A stretch of DNA of 64,000 nt from Nocardiopsis sp. YSL2. GTDB lineage: Bacteria > Actinomycetota > Actinomycetes > Streptosporangiales > Streptosporangiaceae. Made by a program: the position numbers and the translations under genes. Below, in pieces: positions 28,403 to 37,255 of this stretch; position 1 is the first letter of the stretch, and each line of letters opens with the position of its first letter. Under the pieces are notes generated by a model, which searched no databases, had not been told where the DNA came from, and saw only the letters and a list, made by a program, of their open reading frames with translations. The DNA lies in contig NZ_JAMOAO010000001.1 of assembly GCF_030555055.1 (NCBI RefSeq), positions 2,046,001 through 2,110,000 on the forward strand, in the 5' to 3' direction.

Positions 28403-29347
28403 TCAGACGGGGATGTGCCAGAGGCAGGTGACGAAGGCCAGCAGGAACGCCGAGCCGCCCATGATGACGGCGCCCGCGTGGTACGGGAGTTCGTCGTCGG
28501 GGCGCAGGAGGCGGTTGACGCGGCGCATGACGTCGGGTTCGGACTCCTCCACGGCGGCCATCGCGCCGGCGGGCACCGGAGCGGGACCGGCCGCGCCGAA
28601 GCGCAGCAGGGCCATGGCGAGTTCGCGGCGTGAGCTGTGCCGGCGGGCCTGGTCGTCCGCGCACATCTCGATGAGCAGCGCCACGCTCTCGTAGTAGGTG
28701 CGGACCAGGCGCACGCGCGGGAACGCGCGCTTGAGGGAGGAGAACGGCAGTAGGACGAGGTCGTGCCGCTGGCGCAGGTGGGCGTTCTCGTGGGCCAGGA
28801 CCGCGGCCAGTTCCGCGCGGTCCAGGACCGCCAGGGCCCCCTCGCTGATGACGACCTGGGAGCGCAGCACACCGGGCAGGCAGTACGCGGCGGCGGCCGG
28901 GTGGTCCACCACACGGGCACCGGGGACGTCCGGGTGGTCCTTGGCGACCAGTTCCAGGAGGTCGTGGTGACGGCGGCGCACCCGGACGACCTGCACGAAG
29001 GAGGAGACGAGACCGTAGAAGAGCACGAGGGTCAGCGCGACGGCCAGTGCCACGGACACGATGTGGCTGGCGCCCTCGGCGCCCAGGGACAGTTCGGAGG
29101 AGATGAGTCGGCCGGTGACGATGTCGCCCGCCAGGGCGAGCACGCCGTGCGCGGCGCCCAGCTCGTAGGAGGACAGCCCGAACGCCAGGAGCGCACCGAT
29201 GGTCGACACCCCCCAGGCCAGGCCGAGGGCCTGCCAGGTGATGACCGCGGTGTAGGGGCCGCGTGATGGCCATTTCGCCCGATGGAGTGCTTCCATTGCG
29301 ACGAGACAGCCGACCGCGACGAGAGAGAGGAGTGCGGCACTGACCAT
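28403..29347 (-). CDS. M56-family (BlaR1/M48-like) membrane metallopeptidase
   Basis: A 314-residue integral membrane protease. TM helices are at about 2-20, 33-55, 64-80 and 95-120, with one at the C-terminus (290-312). The cytoplasmic zinc site is HENAH (186-190) in AVLAHENAHLRQRHD, with a downstream glutamate in ALLIEMCADDQARR. In BlaR1/MecR1 such a domain cleaves the BlaI repressor; here no penicillin-binding sensor domain is attached. The start lies 5 bp after the blaI stop, so the pair forms an operon, like Rv1846c-Rv1845c of mycobacteria (from memory). Confidence 0.9.
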   Translation of the reverse strand: MVSAALLSLVAVGCLVAMEALHRAKWPSRGPYTAVITWQALGLAWGVSTIGALLAFGLSSYELGAAHGVLALAGDIVTGRLISSELSLGAEGASHIVSVALAVALTLVLFYGLVSSFVQVVRVRRRHHDLLELVAKDHPDVPGARVVDHPAAAAYCLPGVLRSQVVISEGALAVLDRAELAAVLAHENAHLRQRHDLVLLPFSSLKRAFPRVRLVRTYYESVALLIEMCADDQARRHSSRRELAMALLRFGAAGPAPVPAGAMAAVEESEPDVMRRVNRLLRPDDELPYHAGAVIMGGSAFLLAFVTCLWHIPV

Positions 29348-29352
29348 ACGGG

Positions 29353-29715
29353 CTAGTTCCTTGGCTGCTCGATTTCCCCGAGTGCGCGCCGGAGCGCTTC
29401 AGCCTCCTGGCCGTCCATGGACTGGACGAAGGCGGCCAGGGCCGCGTCGCGGTCCCCCGTCTGACCGAGGGCGTCGAACATCAGCTCGGACACGTAGGCC
29501 TCGCGACTCGCGGCCGGGCTGTATCGCCACGCACGACCCTCACGTGCTCGGGAGACCACCTTCTTCTTGGCGAGTCGATCGAGCACGGTCATGACGGTCG
29601 TGTGTGCCAGGTCGCGTTCGGTGAGCGCTTTGCCGACCTCACGAACCGTCATTGGTTCGTTTCGTGCCCACAGTACATCCATCACCGCGCGTTCAAGTTC
29701 GCCAAGCCGATTCAT
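29353..29715 (-). CDS. blaI: BlaI/MecI/CopY-family transcriptional repressor
   Basis: A 120-residue winged-helix repressor. The DNA-binding domain covers about residues 1-75: LGELERAVMDVLW, MTVREVGKAL and TTVMTVLDRLAKKKVVSRAREGRAWRY (recognition helix and wing). The C-terminal helices dimerise. TAGACT lies 7 nt before ATG 29715, so the message is probably leaderless, and the operator at 29738-29756 overlaps the expected -35, giving autorepression. The adjacent M56 protease is the expected switch. Confidence 0.93.
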   Translation of the reverse strand: MNRLGELERAVMDVLWARNEPMTVREVGKALTERDLAHTTVMTVLDRLAKKKVVSRAREGRAWRYSPAASREAYVSELMFDALGQTGDRDAALAAFVQSMDGQEAEALRRALGEIEQPRN

Positions 29716-29722
29716 GATTCCG

Positions 29723-29728
29723 AGTCTA
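29723..29728 (-). promoter_or_regulatory. -10 box of the blaI operon (leaderless)
   Basis: The minus strand reads TAGACT, with exactly 7 nt to the ATG of blaI and no Shine-Dalgarno between. The BlaI operator starts 9 bp further upstream. Confidence 0.5.
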
Positions 29729-29737
29729 CCGGGGCTA

Positions 29738-29756
29738 GTACTACAGGCTGTCGTAC
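29738..29756. promoter_or_regulatory. BlaI operator
   Basis: GTACTACAG-G-CTGTCGTAC is a 19-bp palindrome with one mismatch pair (T/C at position 5 of each arm). It matches the TACnACA-n-TGTnGTA pattern of BlaI operators in mycobacteria and other actinomycetes. It lies 23-41 bp before the blaI start, covering the -35 region. Confidence 0.75.
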
Positions 29757-29946
29757 CCCCGGTTAAATCCGGATCACCCGGTGGGGAGGGCGGTCCGGCT
29801 CCGGCCGCCGCGCGGCCGAACCCCTCGGGGGCGGGTGCCGAACCGCCCGTTCACGGGCCCGCCGGGCCGGCGAATCCCGCAGAACCCGGCGCCGAAAGCG
29901 GTGCGGACGACGGTACTGCCGACGAACTCCGGGAAAGATTTCCAGC

Positions 29947-30477
29947 ATGGGCATCAGCAACCACATGCGTCTCATCGTCACCAAGGGCGACATCACCGAG
30001 CAGCAGGTGGACGCCATCGTCAACGCCGCCAACAGTTCCCTTCTCGGGGGCGGCGGGGTCGACGGCGCCATCCACCGCAGGGGCGGCGCGGCGATCCTGG
30101 AGGAGTGCCGCCGCCTGCGCGCCGGGCACCTCGGGGGCGGCCTCCCCGTCGGCCACGCGGTGGCCACCACAGCCGGATCGCTGCCCTCCCGCTGGGTGAT
30201 CCACACCGTGGGGCCGGTCCACAGCGCCAGGGAGGACCGGGGCGCACAGCTCGCCTCCTGTTACCACGAGTCCCTGCGCCTGGCGCAGGACCTCGGGGCC
30301 GAGTCCGTCGCCTTCCCCGCCATCTCCACCGGCGTCTACCGGTGGCCGCTCGACGACGCCGCGCGCATCGCCGCCGAGGCGATCCGCGCGGCCGAGGCGC
30401 GCGTGGCCGAGATCCGGCTGGTGCTGTTCGACGACACCGCCCTGACCGCTTTCCGGGAGGCCTTCGACGACGCCTGA
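29947..30477 (+). CDS. Macrodomain protein, O-acetyl-ADP-ribose deacetylase type
   Basis: A 176-residue single macrodomain of the MacroD/YmdB class. Ligand-binding signatures are complete: DAIVNAANSSLLGGGGVDGAIHRRGG, GHAVATTAGSLPSRWVIHTVGP and FPAISTGVYRWPLDDAARIA. The Asn-Asn-Asp region needed for hydrolysis of O-acetyl-ADP-ribose or ADP-ribosyl bonds is present. ATG 29947 is used; ATG 29965 (MRLIV) also fits. It stands alone between blaI and the photolyase gene with no ADP-ribosyltransferase next to it. Confidence 0.92.
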   Translation: MGISNHMRLIVTKGDITEQQVDAIVNAANSSLLGGGGVDGAIHRRGGAAILEECRRLRAGHLGGGLPVGHAVATTAGSLPSRWVIHTVGPVHSAREDRGAQLASCYHESLRLAQDLGAESVAFPAISTGVYRWPLDDAARIAAEAIRAAEARVAEIRLVLFDDTALTAFREAFDDA

Positions 30478-30511
30478 ACGGCTGGGGCGTGTTCCGCGGA
30501 GGCCGCCCCGG

Positions 30512-31816
30512 TCAGTGCCCGGGATCGGCGATCGGCGCCGGATAGCCGGCCGGCGGGCGCTCCTCGCGCCACGGCGTGTGCACGCGCGTGCCCGGAAGAC
30601 CGACGAGTTCGGGAACGTACCTGCGGACGTAGTCACCCGACGGATCGAAGCGCCGGGCCTGGCGCAGCGGGTTGAAGGCGCGGTTGGGCCTGGTGTCGTT
30701 GCCGGTCCCGGCGACCCACTGCCAGTTGCCGTGGTTGTCGGCGACGTCGCCGTCCACGAGGTGGTCCTCGAAGTGCGCGGCCCCCTCCCTCCAGTGCACC
30801 CGCAGTGTGCGTGTGAGGAACGCCGCGGTGATCATCCGGGTCCGGTTGTGCATGAACCCCTCCCGCAGGAGCTGGCGCATCCCCGCGTCCACGATGGGCA
30901 CACCCGTGCGGCCCTGGCGCCAGGCCGCGACGGCGTCGGGGTCGTGCCGCCACTGACGCCCCCGGTCCCGGTAGTCGCGGCGGGTGATGTCCGGGAAGGC
31001 CGCGGTCACCTGGTGGTGGAAGTCCCTCCAGGCGAGCTGGCGCACGAACTCCCCGTGCCCGGGGCGCTCCCGGCCCGCGAGAGCGACCTCCAGCGGGGAC
31101 AGGCACCCGAAGCGCAGGTCGGCCGACAGGTGCGAGGTGGCCGCCCCGGCCAGGTCGTCCCGCCGGTCCGGATACTCGGCCTGCCCGCGCTCCACCCAGG
31201 ACCGCAGCCTGGCCCGGGCGGCGTCCTCCCCGCCCGCCACGCGGTCGGCCGCGAGCCCGCCCCGTCCCCGTTCGCCCCAGGACCGCGGCAGCTCACCGGG
31301 GGCGGGGTCCCCGTGCGGGGGGATCGCGCCCGGTGCGCGCTCGACCGCGCGCCACGCCGAGGCCTCCCAGGCCCGCCAGTAGGGGGTGAACACCTTGTAG
31401 TGGTCGCCGCCCTGGGGCACGACCTCCCCTGGTGGAACGACCGTGAGGCCCGGGAACTCCCGGACGGTCAGCCCGGTGCCCCTCAGTCGCCGCACGCGCA
31501 GGTCGGCGTGGCGGCTGACCCCGGCGCTGACGTGGACCGTGTCCGCCCCGTGGTCCCGTGCCGCGCGCAGGACCTCCTCGGACGTGTCGCCCCGGCGCAG
31601 GAGGAGGTCGGACCCCCTGCTGCGCAGTGACCACCGCAGGTCCGCGAGGGCCTCGGCCAGGTAGGCGTTCCGGTTGCGGGCGGCCCGGTCCACGAGGCGG
31701 TCGTCGATGACGAACAGCGGCAGCACGGTCCCGCCGCCCGCCAGGGCGGCGGTCAGCGCCGGATGGTCGTGCACCCGCAGGTCCTGGGTGAACAGGACGA
31801 TCACCGTCGACGACAC
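30512..31816 (-). CDS. phr: Deoxyribodipyrimidine photolyase (CPD class I)
   Basis: A 434-residue FAD enzyme that splits UV-induced cyclobutane pyrimidine dimers using light. The N-terminal antenna domain begins VIVLFTQDLRVHDHPAL. The FAD domain holds LSADLRFGCLSPLEV, FVRQLAWRDFHHQV, the MHNRTRMITAAFLTRTL helix and the VADNHGNWQWVAGTGND block with conserved Trp residues for dimer binding. GTG 31816 follows GGGAG by 7 nt. It is divergent from a DUF523/DUF1722 gene, a neighbour also seen beside phr in E. coli (ybgA). Confidence 0.95.
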   Translation of the reverse strand: MSSTVIVLFTQDLRVHDHPALTAALAGGGTVLPLFVIDDRLVDRAARNRNAYLAEALADLRWSLRSRGSDLLLRRGDTSEEVLRAARDHGADTVHVSAGVSRHADLRVRRLRGTGLTVREFPGLTVVPPGEVVPQGGDHYKVFTPYWRAWEASAWRAVERAPGAIPPHGDPAPGELPRSWGERGRGGLAADRVAGGEDAARARLRSWVERGQAEYPDRRDDLAGAATSHLSADLRFGCLSPLEVALAGRERPGHGEFVRQLAWRDFHHQVTAAFPDITRRDYRDRGRQWRHDPDAVAAWRQGRTGVPIVDAGMRQLLREGFMHNRTRMITAAFLTRTLRVHWREGAAHFEDHLVDGDVADNHGNWQWVAGTGNDTRPNRAFNPLRQARRFDPSGDYVRRYVPELVGLPGTRVHTPWREERPPAGYPAPIADPGH

Positions 31817-31905
31817 ACGAAACTCCCAACACGCGAGTGGATCGGGGCATCACCTTGAGCGATGCCTTCCTGGTGGGGGCGGTCCTCACCGAGTAGCGTG
31901 AGGCC

Positions 31906-32889
31906 ATGAGTCAGCAGTGTGCCACCTCACCCCGAGAACAGGTCCGGCCCGTGGTCGGAGTGTCGAGCTGTCTGCTGGGCGCTCCCGTCCGCTACAACGG
32001 GGGCCACTCTCGTTCCCGGTTCCTCACCGACGAGCTGGGACGGCACGTGGACTGGCTGCCCGTCTGCCCGGAGGCGGAGATCGGCCTGGGGGTACCGCGG
32101 CCGACCCTGCGCCTGCAGCGGATCGGGGAGGCCGACCGGGTGATCTCCAGCAAGGACGGCACCGACCACACCGATGACCTCGCCGCTGTGGCGGACCGCC
32201 GCCTGGAGGGTCTGGAACACGTGGACGGGTACGTCCTCAAGAACAAGTCGCCGAGCTGCGGGCTCCTGGCCCTGCCGGTGTTCGACGACGCGGCGAACCG
32301 CGTCCACGGCAAGGGGCGGGGGGCCTTCGCCGATCGCCTGACGCGCCTGCTGCCGGACCTGCCGGTGGAGGAGCAGGGGCGCCTGTCGGACGCGGGACTG
32401 CGCGAGCACTTCGTCCAGCGCGTCTTCGCCCGTGCCCGGCTCCGCCTCCTGCTGTCGGACGACTGGCGGCCCCGTGACCTGGTGGAGTTCCACACCCGGC
32501 ACAAGCTCCAGCTGATGTCGCACTCGCCCGAGGGGTACCGGGAGACGGGGCGCATCGTCGCCGCGGTGGGCGACACCTCCCGTGAGGAGACCGCCCGGGC
32601 CTACGCGACGGCCTTCCACCGCGCGATGGCGGTGCGCACGAGCCGCGGCAAGCACGCCAACGCGCTCCAGCACGCCTTCGGGATGCTGAGCCCCCTGCTG
32701 GACGACGCCCGCCGCCACGACCTGCTGGAGGCGATCGAGTCGTACCGGGTGGGCGAGGCTCCGCTCAGCCTCCCCGTGGCCCTCCTGCGCCACCACTGCG
32801 CGGCCGAGGACGTCGTGTGGGCGCGCGAGCAGACCTACCTGCTCCCCTACCCGGACGACCTGCGGCTGCGGCACCCCGTCGAGGTCTGA
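31906..32889 (+). CDS. DUF523 and DUF1722 domain protein (YbgA-like)
   Basis: A 327-residue fusion. The DUF523 part (about 15-155) has VVGVSSCLLGAPVRYNGG, WLPVCPEAEIGLGVPR and VLKNKSPSCGL, with cysteines that in relatives may bind an iron-sulfur cluster. The DUF1722 part (about 180-320) contains DLVEFHTRHKLQLMSHSP and FLPYPDDL-like ending LLPYPDDLRLR. TAGCGT lies 6 nt before ATG 31906, so it is probably leaderless. The recurring pairing with photolyase suggests a role in light or DNA-damage response; the activity is unknown. Confidence 0.9.
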   Translation: MSQQCATSPREQVRPVVGVSSCLLGAPVRYNGGHSRSRFLTDELGRHVDWLPVCPEAEIGLGVPRPTLRLQRIGEADRVISSKDGTDHTDDLAAVADRRLEGLEHVDGYVLKNKSPSCGLLALPVFDDAANRVHGKGRGAFADRLTRLLPDLPVEEQGRLSDAGLREHFVQRVFARARLRLLLSDDWRPRDLVEFHTRHKLQLMSHSPEGYRETGRIVAAVGDTSREETARAYATAFHRAMAVRTSRGKHANALQHAFGMLSPLLDDARRHDLLEAIESYRVGEAPLSLPVALLRHHCAAEDVVWAREQTYLLPYPDDLRLRHPVEV

Positions 32890-32931
32890 CCGCGGCCTGG
32901 ATTCACCATTCCAGACACCTCACGACCTCGA

Positions 32932-32937
32932 CTGACT
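32932..32937 (+). promoter_or_regulatory. -10 box (TACAAT) of the esterase promoter
   Basis: TACAAT near 32936 matches five of six consensus bases, rare in this window, and sits in an ACTGA/TCAGT inverted repeat. CAGACA lies about 19 bp upstream as a loose -35. It is about 75 bp before the esterase start. Position is accurate to a few bases. Confidence 0.35.
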
Positions 32938-33014
32938 ACAATCAGTGACTATCCGCGACCCGTCGTGTTCCGGAAGGGGCGCGGTGACCGCTGTTCCCGA
33001 CTCCGAGGTTCGGT

Positions 33015-34010
33015 GTGTTCGCGACATTCTCCCGACGGGCCGTCATTCTCGTCTCCTCCTGTGTCGTCGTCGTGGCCGCGGCCGCGCTGGCGACCCTTCC
33101 GCCCGAGGGGGTCGCGGACCGGCTGGGCCTGCACCCGCCCGAGACCGGCCCCGCGCTCGCCACCGGCCAGCTCCGCTTCCCCGCCGACGGCGAGAGACCC
33201 GTGCCCTCGCCGATCCCCCAGCCCGGCCAGGTGGCCGTGTGCAACGAACCCGGCACGGACCACGTGGTGACCCTGCCCGACGACTCCGCGCCCGGTGGCG
33301 AGCGCCCGCTGTGGATCCGGCGCCCGCCGGGCCCCGACAGCGCCGACCTGCCCGTCCTCTACCTCCTGCACGGATCGGCCTCCACGCACGAGACCCTCAT
33401 GGACGAGGAGCTCGGCGCGCTCCTCGACCACGAGATGTGCCGCACCGGGGTCGAGTTCGTCGTCGCCGCACCGCACGGCCAGGAGAGCGGGGGCGCCACC
33501 ACCGAATGGGCCGACGCCGCCGACGGCCGGTTCGCGCTGGAGAGCTTCGTCACCGGACGGGTGGTCGAGGCGGTCGAGGGCGAGCACGTCCGCCCGCGGG
33601 GTCTGCGGGCCATCGGCGGGTTCTCCATGGGCGGCTACGGGGCGGCCGCCGCGGCGCTGCGCCACCCCCACCTGTACGCCCAGGTCGCGAGTTGGGCGGG
33701 GTACTTCCGCGTGGACGACCCCGACGGCGTGTTGGGCGACGGCGCCTCGGCCCACAGCCCCGACCTCCTGCTGGACTCCGAGGGCGTCGAGGACCTGCGG
33801 TTCGTGCTGGTCGAGGGCACCGAGGAGCACACGCCGCTCCAGGAGGGCAGCATCCGCGGCGAGGCGGAGCGCTTCGCCGGGCTGCTCACCGAGCGCGGTA
33901 TGACAGTGGCCACGCTTCAGCCGCGCGGCGGACACGACTTCCGCACGTGGGGGCGCTCCTTCCCCGGCGTGGTCGACTTTCTGGTGTCGGGATGGACCGC
34001 TACACCGTAG
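33015..34010 (+). CDS. Secreted or anchored esterase, alpha/beta hydrolase (EstD/antigen 85-like)
   Basis: A 331-residue protein. Residues 1-28 form a signal peptide or TM anchor (RRAVILVSSCVVVVAAAALA). The hydrolase domain begins LPVLYLLHGSAS (oxyanion loop). The nucleophile elbow is IGGFSMGGYGAAA, the acid is probably in VLVEGTEEHTP, and the catalytic His is in RGGHDFRTWG. This is the putative esterase (PF00756) fold shared with mycolyltransferases and esterase D. GTG 33015 follows GAGG by 6 nt. No lipobox is seen. Likely acts outside the membrane on an acyl ester. Confidence 0.88.
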   Translation: MFATFSRRAVILVSSCVVVVAAAALATLPPEGVADRLGLHPPETGPALATGQLRFPADGERPVPSPIPQPGQVAVCNEPGTDHVVTLPDDSAPGGERPLWIRRPPGPDSADLPVLYLLHGSASTHETLMDEELGALLDHEMCRTGVEFVVAAPHGQESGGATTEWADAADGRFALESFVTGRVVEAVEGEHVRPRGLRAIGGFSMGGYGAAAAALRHPHLYAQVASWAGYFRVDDPDGVLGDGASAHSPDLLLDSEGVEDLRFVLVEGTEEHTPLQEGSIRGEAERFAGLLTERGMTVATLQPRGGHDFRTWGRSFPGVVDFLVSGWTATP

Positions 34011-34118
34011 ACCGGCGGTCGTCAATACCAGACCCCTCGGACAATCCGGGCGGGAACAGTGTGTACCTTCGTCGCTGTTGACGACAGCGGCTGTATACAC
34101 GACGTGGAGGGACCACCG

Positions 34119-35417
34119 GTGTCTGGAACCGTGCCTGAGGGAGACCCCGCTCCCCTGCCCTCCCGCGTCGCCACCGTCAGCCTGCACACCTCTCCCCTGG
34201 ACCAGCCGGGCACCGGTGACGCCGGCGGCCTCAACGTGTACGTCGTCGAGGTCGCCCGCAGGATGGCCGAACGCGGCGTGGCCGTGGACGTGTTCACCCG
34301 GGCGACCCGTGCCGACCTGCCCCCGGTGGTGGAACTGGCCCCGGGGGTCAACGTCCGGCACGTCCCCGCCGGCCCGTTCGGCCACCTCGACAAGAACGCC
34401 CTCGCCGAGCACCTGTGCCCGTTCATCTTCGGGCTCCTGCGCGCCGAGGCCCAGGGCGATCCCGGCCACTACGACCTCGTCCACGGCCACTACTGGCTGT
34501 CGGGGCGCGCGGGCGTGGTGGCCGCGCGCCGTTGGGGGGTGCCGATGGTGCAGTCCATGCACACGATGGCCCGTGTGAAGAACGCCGCCCTGGCCGAGGG
34601 CGACCGGCCCGAACCCGAGTTGCGGGTGCGCGGGGAGGACCAACTGGTCCGCCAGGCCGACCGGCTGATCGCCAACACCGACGACGAGGCGCGCCAGCTC
34701 AAGCAGCACTACGGCGCCCACGACCACCAGATCAGCACGATCCCCCCGGGGGTGGACCTGGAGGTCTTCACGCCCGGCTCCCGGGCCGAGGCGCTGGCCC
34801 GGATCGGATTGCCCTCGGACACCGAACTCCTGTTGTTCGTGGGACGCGTGCAGCGGCTCAAGGCTCCGGACGTGCTCATCCGCGCCGCCGCCCGGCTCCT
34901 GGAACGCGATCCCTCCCTGCGCTCGCGCCTGGTGGTGGGCGTGGTCGGCGGCCTGTCCGGCGCCGGGCGCAACGAGCCCCTCCTTCTCACCGACCTGGCC
35001 GAGTCCCTGGGCGTGGCCGACGTGGTGCGCCTGGAGCCCCCGCAGAACCGCCGGCGCCTGGCCGACTACTACCGCGCGGCCACGGCGACCGTGGTGCCGT
35101 CCTACTCCGAGTCCTTCGGTCTGGTGGCGGTGGAGTCCCAGGCCTGCGGCACCCCGGTCGTCGCCGCGCGCGTGGGCGGGCTGACCACGGCCGTCTCGGG
35201 CGGAGTGTCGGGGGTGCTGGTGGAGGGGCACGACCCCTCCGACTACGCCGCCGAGCTGCACCGCCTGATCGCGGAGCCCGCCTGGCGTGCCAAGCTGGCG
35301 GAGGCGGCCCCCAAGCACGCCGCCACTCTGGGCTGGTCGCGGACCGTCGACGAACTGCTGGACGTGTACCGCGCGAGCATCACCCCGCGCGCGCTGCCAC
35401 TGGCGGCGTGCCGATGA
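34119..35417 (+). CDS. mshA: D-inositol-3-phosphate glycosyltransferase MshA (mycothiol biosynthesis)
   Basis: A 432-residue GT4 glycosyltransferase that joins UDP-GlcNAc to inositol 3-phosphate, the first step of mycothiol synthesis. The N-terminal Rossmann domain shows VATVSLHTSPLDQPGTGDAGGLNVYV; the C-terminal domain has VPSYSESFGLVAVESQACGTPVVAA, the UDP-sugar binding EX7E motif, and IPPGVDLEVFTPG. GTG 34119 is chosen because GGAGGG lies 7 nt upstream; the open frame extends to 34059. TATACA near 34095 may be the -10. It is followed at once by a YbjN gene and then gpmA, a common actinobacterial order. Confidence 0.96.
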   Translation: MSGTVPEGDPAPLPSRVATVSLHTSPLDQPGTGDAGGLNVYVVEVARRMAERGVAVDVFTRATRADLPPVVELAPGVNVRHVPAGPFGHLDKNALAEHLCPFIFGLLRAEAQGDPGHYDLVHGHYWLSGRAGVVAARRWGVPMVQSMHTMARVKNAALAEGDRPEPELRVRGEDQLVRQADRLIANTDDEARQLKQHYGAHDHQISTIPPGVDLEVFTPGSRAEALARIGLPSDTELLLFVGRVQRLKAPDVLIRAAARLLERDPSLRSRLVVGVVGGLSGAGRNEPLLLTDLAESLGVADVVRLEPPQNRRRLADYYRAATATVVPSYSESFGLVAVESQACGTPVVAARVGGLTTAVSGGVSGVLVEGHDPSDYAAELHRLIAEPAWRAKLAEAAPKHAATLGWSRTVDELLDVYRASITPRALPLAACR

Positions 35418-35434
35418 CCGGAAGGGAGCCGCAG

Positions 35435-35977
35435 GTGGCTACGCAGACCGCGCGTGAGGCCGCGGCGAGGGCGATCGCCGAAGCGGTCGCCGAGGCCGGA
35501 CTGGAGACGGAGCTGCCCCGGGAGGGCTCCTTCCTCGTCACGATCCCCGGACGGGCCAAACTCAAGACCCTCGTGTGGTTGGAGGTCGGACCGCACAGCC
35601 TCGGTGTGACGTCGTTCTTCTGCCGCCAGCCGGACGAGAACCACGGCGAGTTCTACCGCTGGCTGATGCAGCGCAACTCGGGCATGTTCGGGATGGCCTT
35701 CGCGGCGGACGAGGTCGGCGACGTGTACATCCGCGGACGCCTGCCGCTGGAGGGCGTCACGCCCGACGAGGTCGACCGGCTGCTGGGATGCGTGCTCACC
35801 TACTCCGACGAGAACTTCAACCGCGCCGTGGAGCTGGGCTTCGCCTCGGCGATCCGCAAGGAGTGGAAGTGGCGCGCCGAGCGCGGCCACGACATGCGCA
35901 ATCTCCGGGCCTTCGCGCACCTGGCCGAGCCGCACGCGCGGACCGGGCCCGCGACGCCGCCTGAGGGTTCGGCCTAA
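35435..35977 (+). CDS. YbjN domain-containing protein
   Basis: A 180-residue cytosolic protein of the YbjN family (tetratricopeptide-secretion-chaperone-like alpha/beta fold). Typical features are the N-terminal amphipathic helix, FLVTIPGRAKLKTLVWLEVG and RLLGCVLTYSDENFN. GTG 35435 is preferred because GAAGGGAG lies 6 nt before it; ATG 35414 would instead overlap the mshA stop (ATGA) and add seven residues. Either way it is translationally close to mshA. Role unknown; in other bacteria YbjN affects motility and stress but no mechanism is settled. Confidence 0.85.
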   Translation: MATQTAREAAARAIAEAVAEAGLETELPREGSFLVTIPGRAKLKTLVWLEVGPHSLGVTSFFCRQPDENHGEFYRWLMQRNSGMFGMAFAADEVGDVYIRGRLPLEGVTPDEVDRLLGCVLTYSDENFNRAVELGFASAIRKEWKWRAERGHDMRNLRAFAHLAEPHARTGPATPPEGSA

Positions 35978-36021
35978 CAGCGTAAGGTGATGGGGCCGCG
36001 TGAGCGGGCGGGCGCAGTGGC

Positions 36022-36027
36022 TAGGCT
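36022..36027 (+). promoter_or_regulatory. -10 box for leaderless gpmA transcript
   Basis: TAGGCT lies 7 nt before ATG 36035 and no Shine-Dalgarno is present between them. This supports a separate promoter for gpmA inside the mshA-YbjN-gpmA run. Confidence 0.4.
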
Positions 36028-36034
36028 TGGTCCC

Positions 36035-36781
36035 ATGGGAACTCTGGTACTGCTGCGACACGGTGAGAGCGTCTGGAACGCGAAGGGTCTGTTCACCGGC
36101 TGGGTGGACGTGGACCTGTCGGCGACGGGCGAGGACGAGGCCCGCCGGGGCGGTGAGCTGCTCAAGGACGCCGGTGTCACGCCGGACATCCTGCACACCT
36201 CGCTGCTCAAGCGCGCCATCCGCACCGCGAACCTGGCCCTGGACGCCGCCGACCTGCACTGGCTGCCGGTCGAGCGCTCCTGGCGCCTCAACGAGCGCCA
36301 CTACGGCGCCCTGCAGGGCAAGGACAAGGCGCAGACGCGCGAGGAGTACGGCGAAGAGCAGTTCATGACCTGGCGCCGCTCCTACGACACTCCGCCGCCG
36401 CCCATCGCCGACGACGACCCCTACTCGCAGGCGGCCGACGCCCGCTACGCCAAGCTCCCCTCGGAGCTCAGGCCCCGGACCGAGTGCCTCAAGGACGTGC
36501 TGGACCGCGCCCTGCCCTACTGGTACGACGCCATCGTCCCCGACCTGGCCGCCGGCAGGACCGTGCTGGTCGCCGCGCACGGCAACTCGCTGCGCGCGCT
36601 CGTCAAGCACCTGGACGGGATCAGCGACGCCGACATCGCCGGGCTGAACATCCCCACCGGCATCCCGCTGCTGTACGACCTCGACGACGACTTCACTCCG
36701 CGCAACCCGGGCGGCACCTACCTCGACCCGGAGGCCGCCAAGGCCGCCATCGAGGCCGTCGCCAACCAGGGCAAGAAGTAG
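36035..36781 (+). CDS. gpmA: 2,3-bisphosphoglycerate-dependent phosphoglycerate mutase
   Basis: A 248-residue glycolytic enzyme interconverting 3- and 2-phosphoglycerate. The phosphohistidine motif [12 protein letters not shown] places the catalytic His at residue 9. [20 protein letters not shown] holds the second conserved acid and substrate loop, and [17 protein letters not shown] holds the second His. Length matches bacterial dPGMs. The start ATG 36035 is defined by the adjacent -10 box. Confidence 0.96.
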   Translation: MGTLVLLRHGESVWNAKGLFTGWVDVDLSATGEDEARRGGELLKDAGVTPDILHTSLLKRAIRTANLALDAADLHWLPVERSWRLNERHYGALQGKDKAQTREEYGEEQFMTWRRSYDTPPPPIADDDPYSQAADARYAKLPSELRPRTECLKDVLDRALPYWYDAIVPDLAAGRTVLVAAHGNSLRALVKHLDGISDADIAGLNIPTGIPLLYDLDDDFTPRNPGGTYLDPEAAKAAIEAVANQGKK

Positions 36782-36887
36782 CCGGGGAGCCTCCGGCTCC
36801 GGATCCCGCTCCGGCCCCGACGCCGATCGCGGTTCCCGCGCCCGTGTCACCTGTGGTGGCACGGGCGCCGTGCGTTCGGGGCGGACC

Positions 36888-37250
36888 TCAGTAGACGAGC
36901 GCCTGGGCCCCGTCGGCCACGGCCTCCTCGACGAACGAGGGCGCCCCAGCGATGCGCACACCCGTGATGAGGTCGTCCTGGGTCAGCTCCCTGCGGGCGG
37001 CGCACTGCGTGCACACCGTCACCCGGCCCGCGGCCAGGACGGCGCCGAGGAGGTCGGCCAGGGGGGCGGCGTGCGGGAGGGCGAACGTCTCGGCGCGGCC
37101 GGGGACGGCGAACCACGCCGACTCACCGGTCAGCCAGAGCGAGACGTCGACCCCGCTGGCCACGGCCGCCGCGGCGACCGTGAACGCCTGGTTGCACCGC
37201 TCGGGGTCGTTCTCTCCGGACGTGACCTTGATCACCAGGGAACGGGACAT
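36888..37250 (-). CDS. DsrE/DsrF-like family protein
   Basis: A 120-residue Rossmann-like protein beginning RSLVIKVTSGENDPERCNQAF. The fold, with AAAAVASGVDVSLWLTGESAWFAVPG, matches DsrE-type sulfur-relay proteins. A CTQC pair lies in GRVTVCTQCAARREL, at the place where DsrE-family proteins hold their persulfide cysteine. Binding or transfer of sulfane sulfur is plausible but not shown. Start ATG 37250. It lies 5 bp after the stop of the GIDE-domain gene and is probably co-transcribed. Confidence 0.75.
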   Translation of the reverse strand: MSRSLVIKVTSGENDPERCNQAFTVAAAAVASGVDVSLWLTGESAWFAVPGRAETFALPHAAPLADLLGAVLAAGRVTVCTQCAARRELTQDDLITGVRIAGAPSFVEEAVADGAQALVY

Positions 37251-37255
37251 GACGG

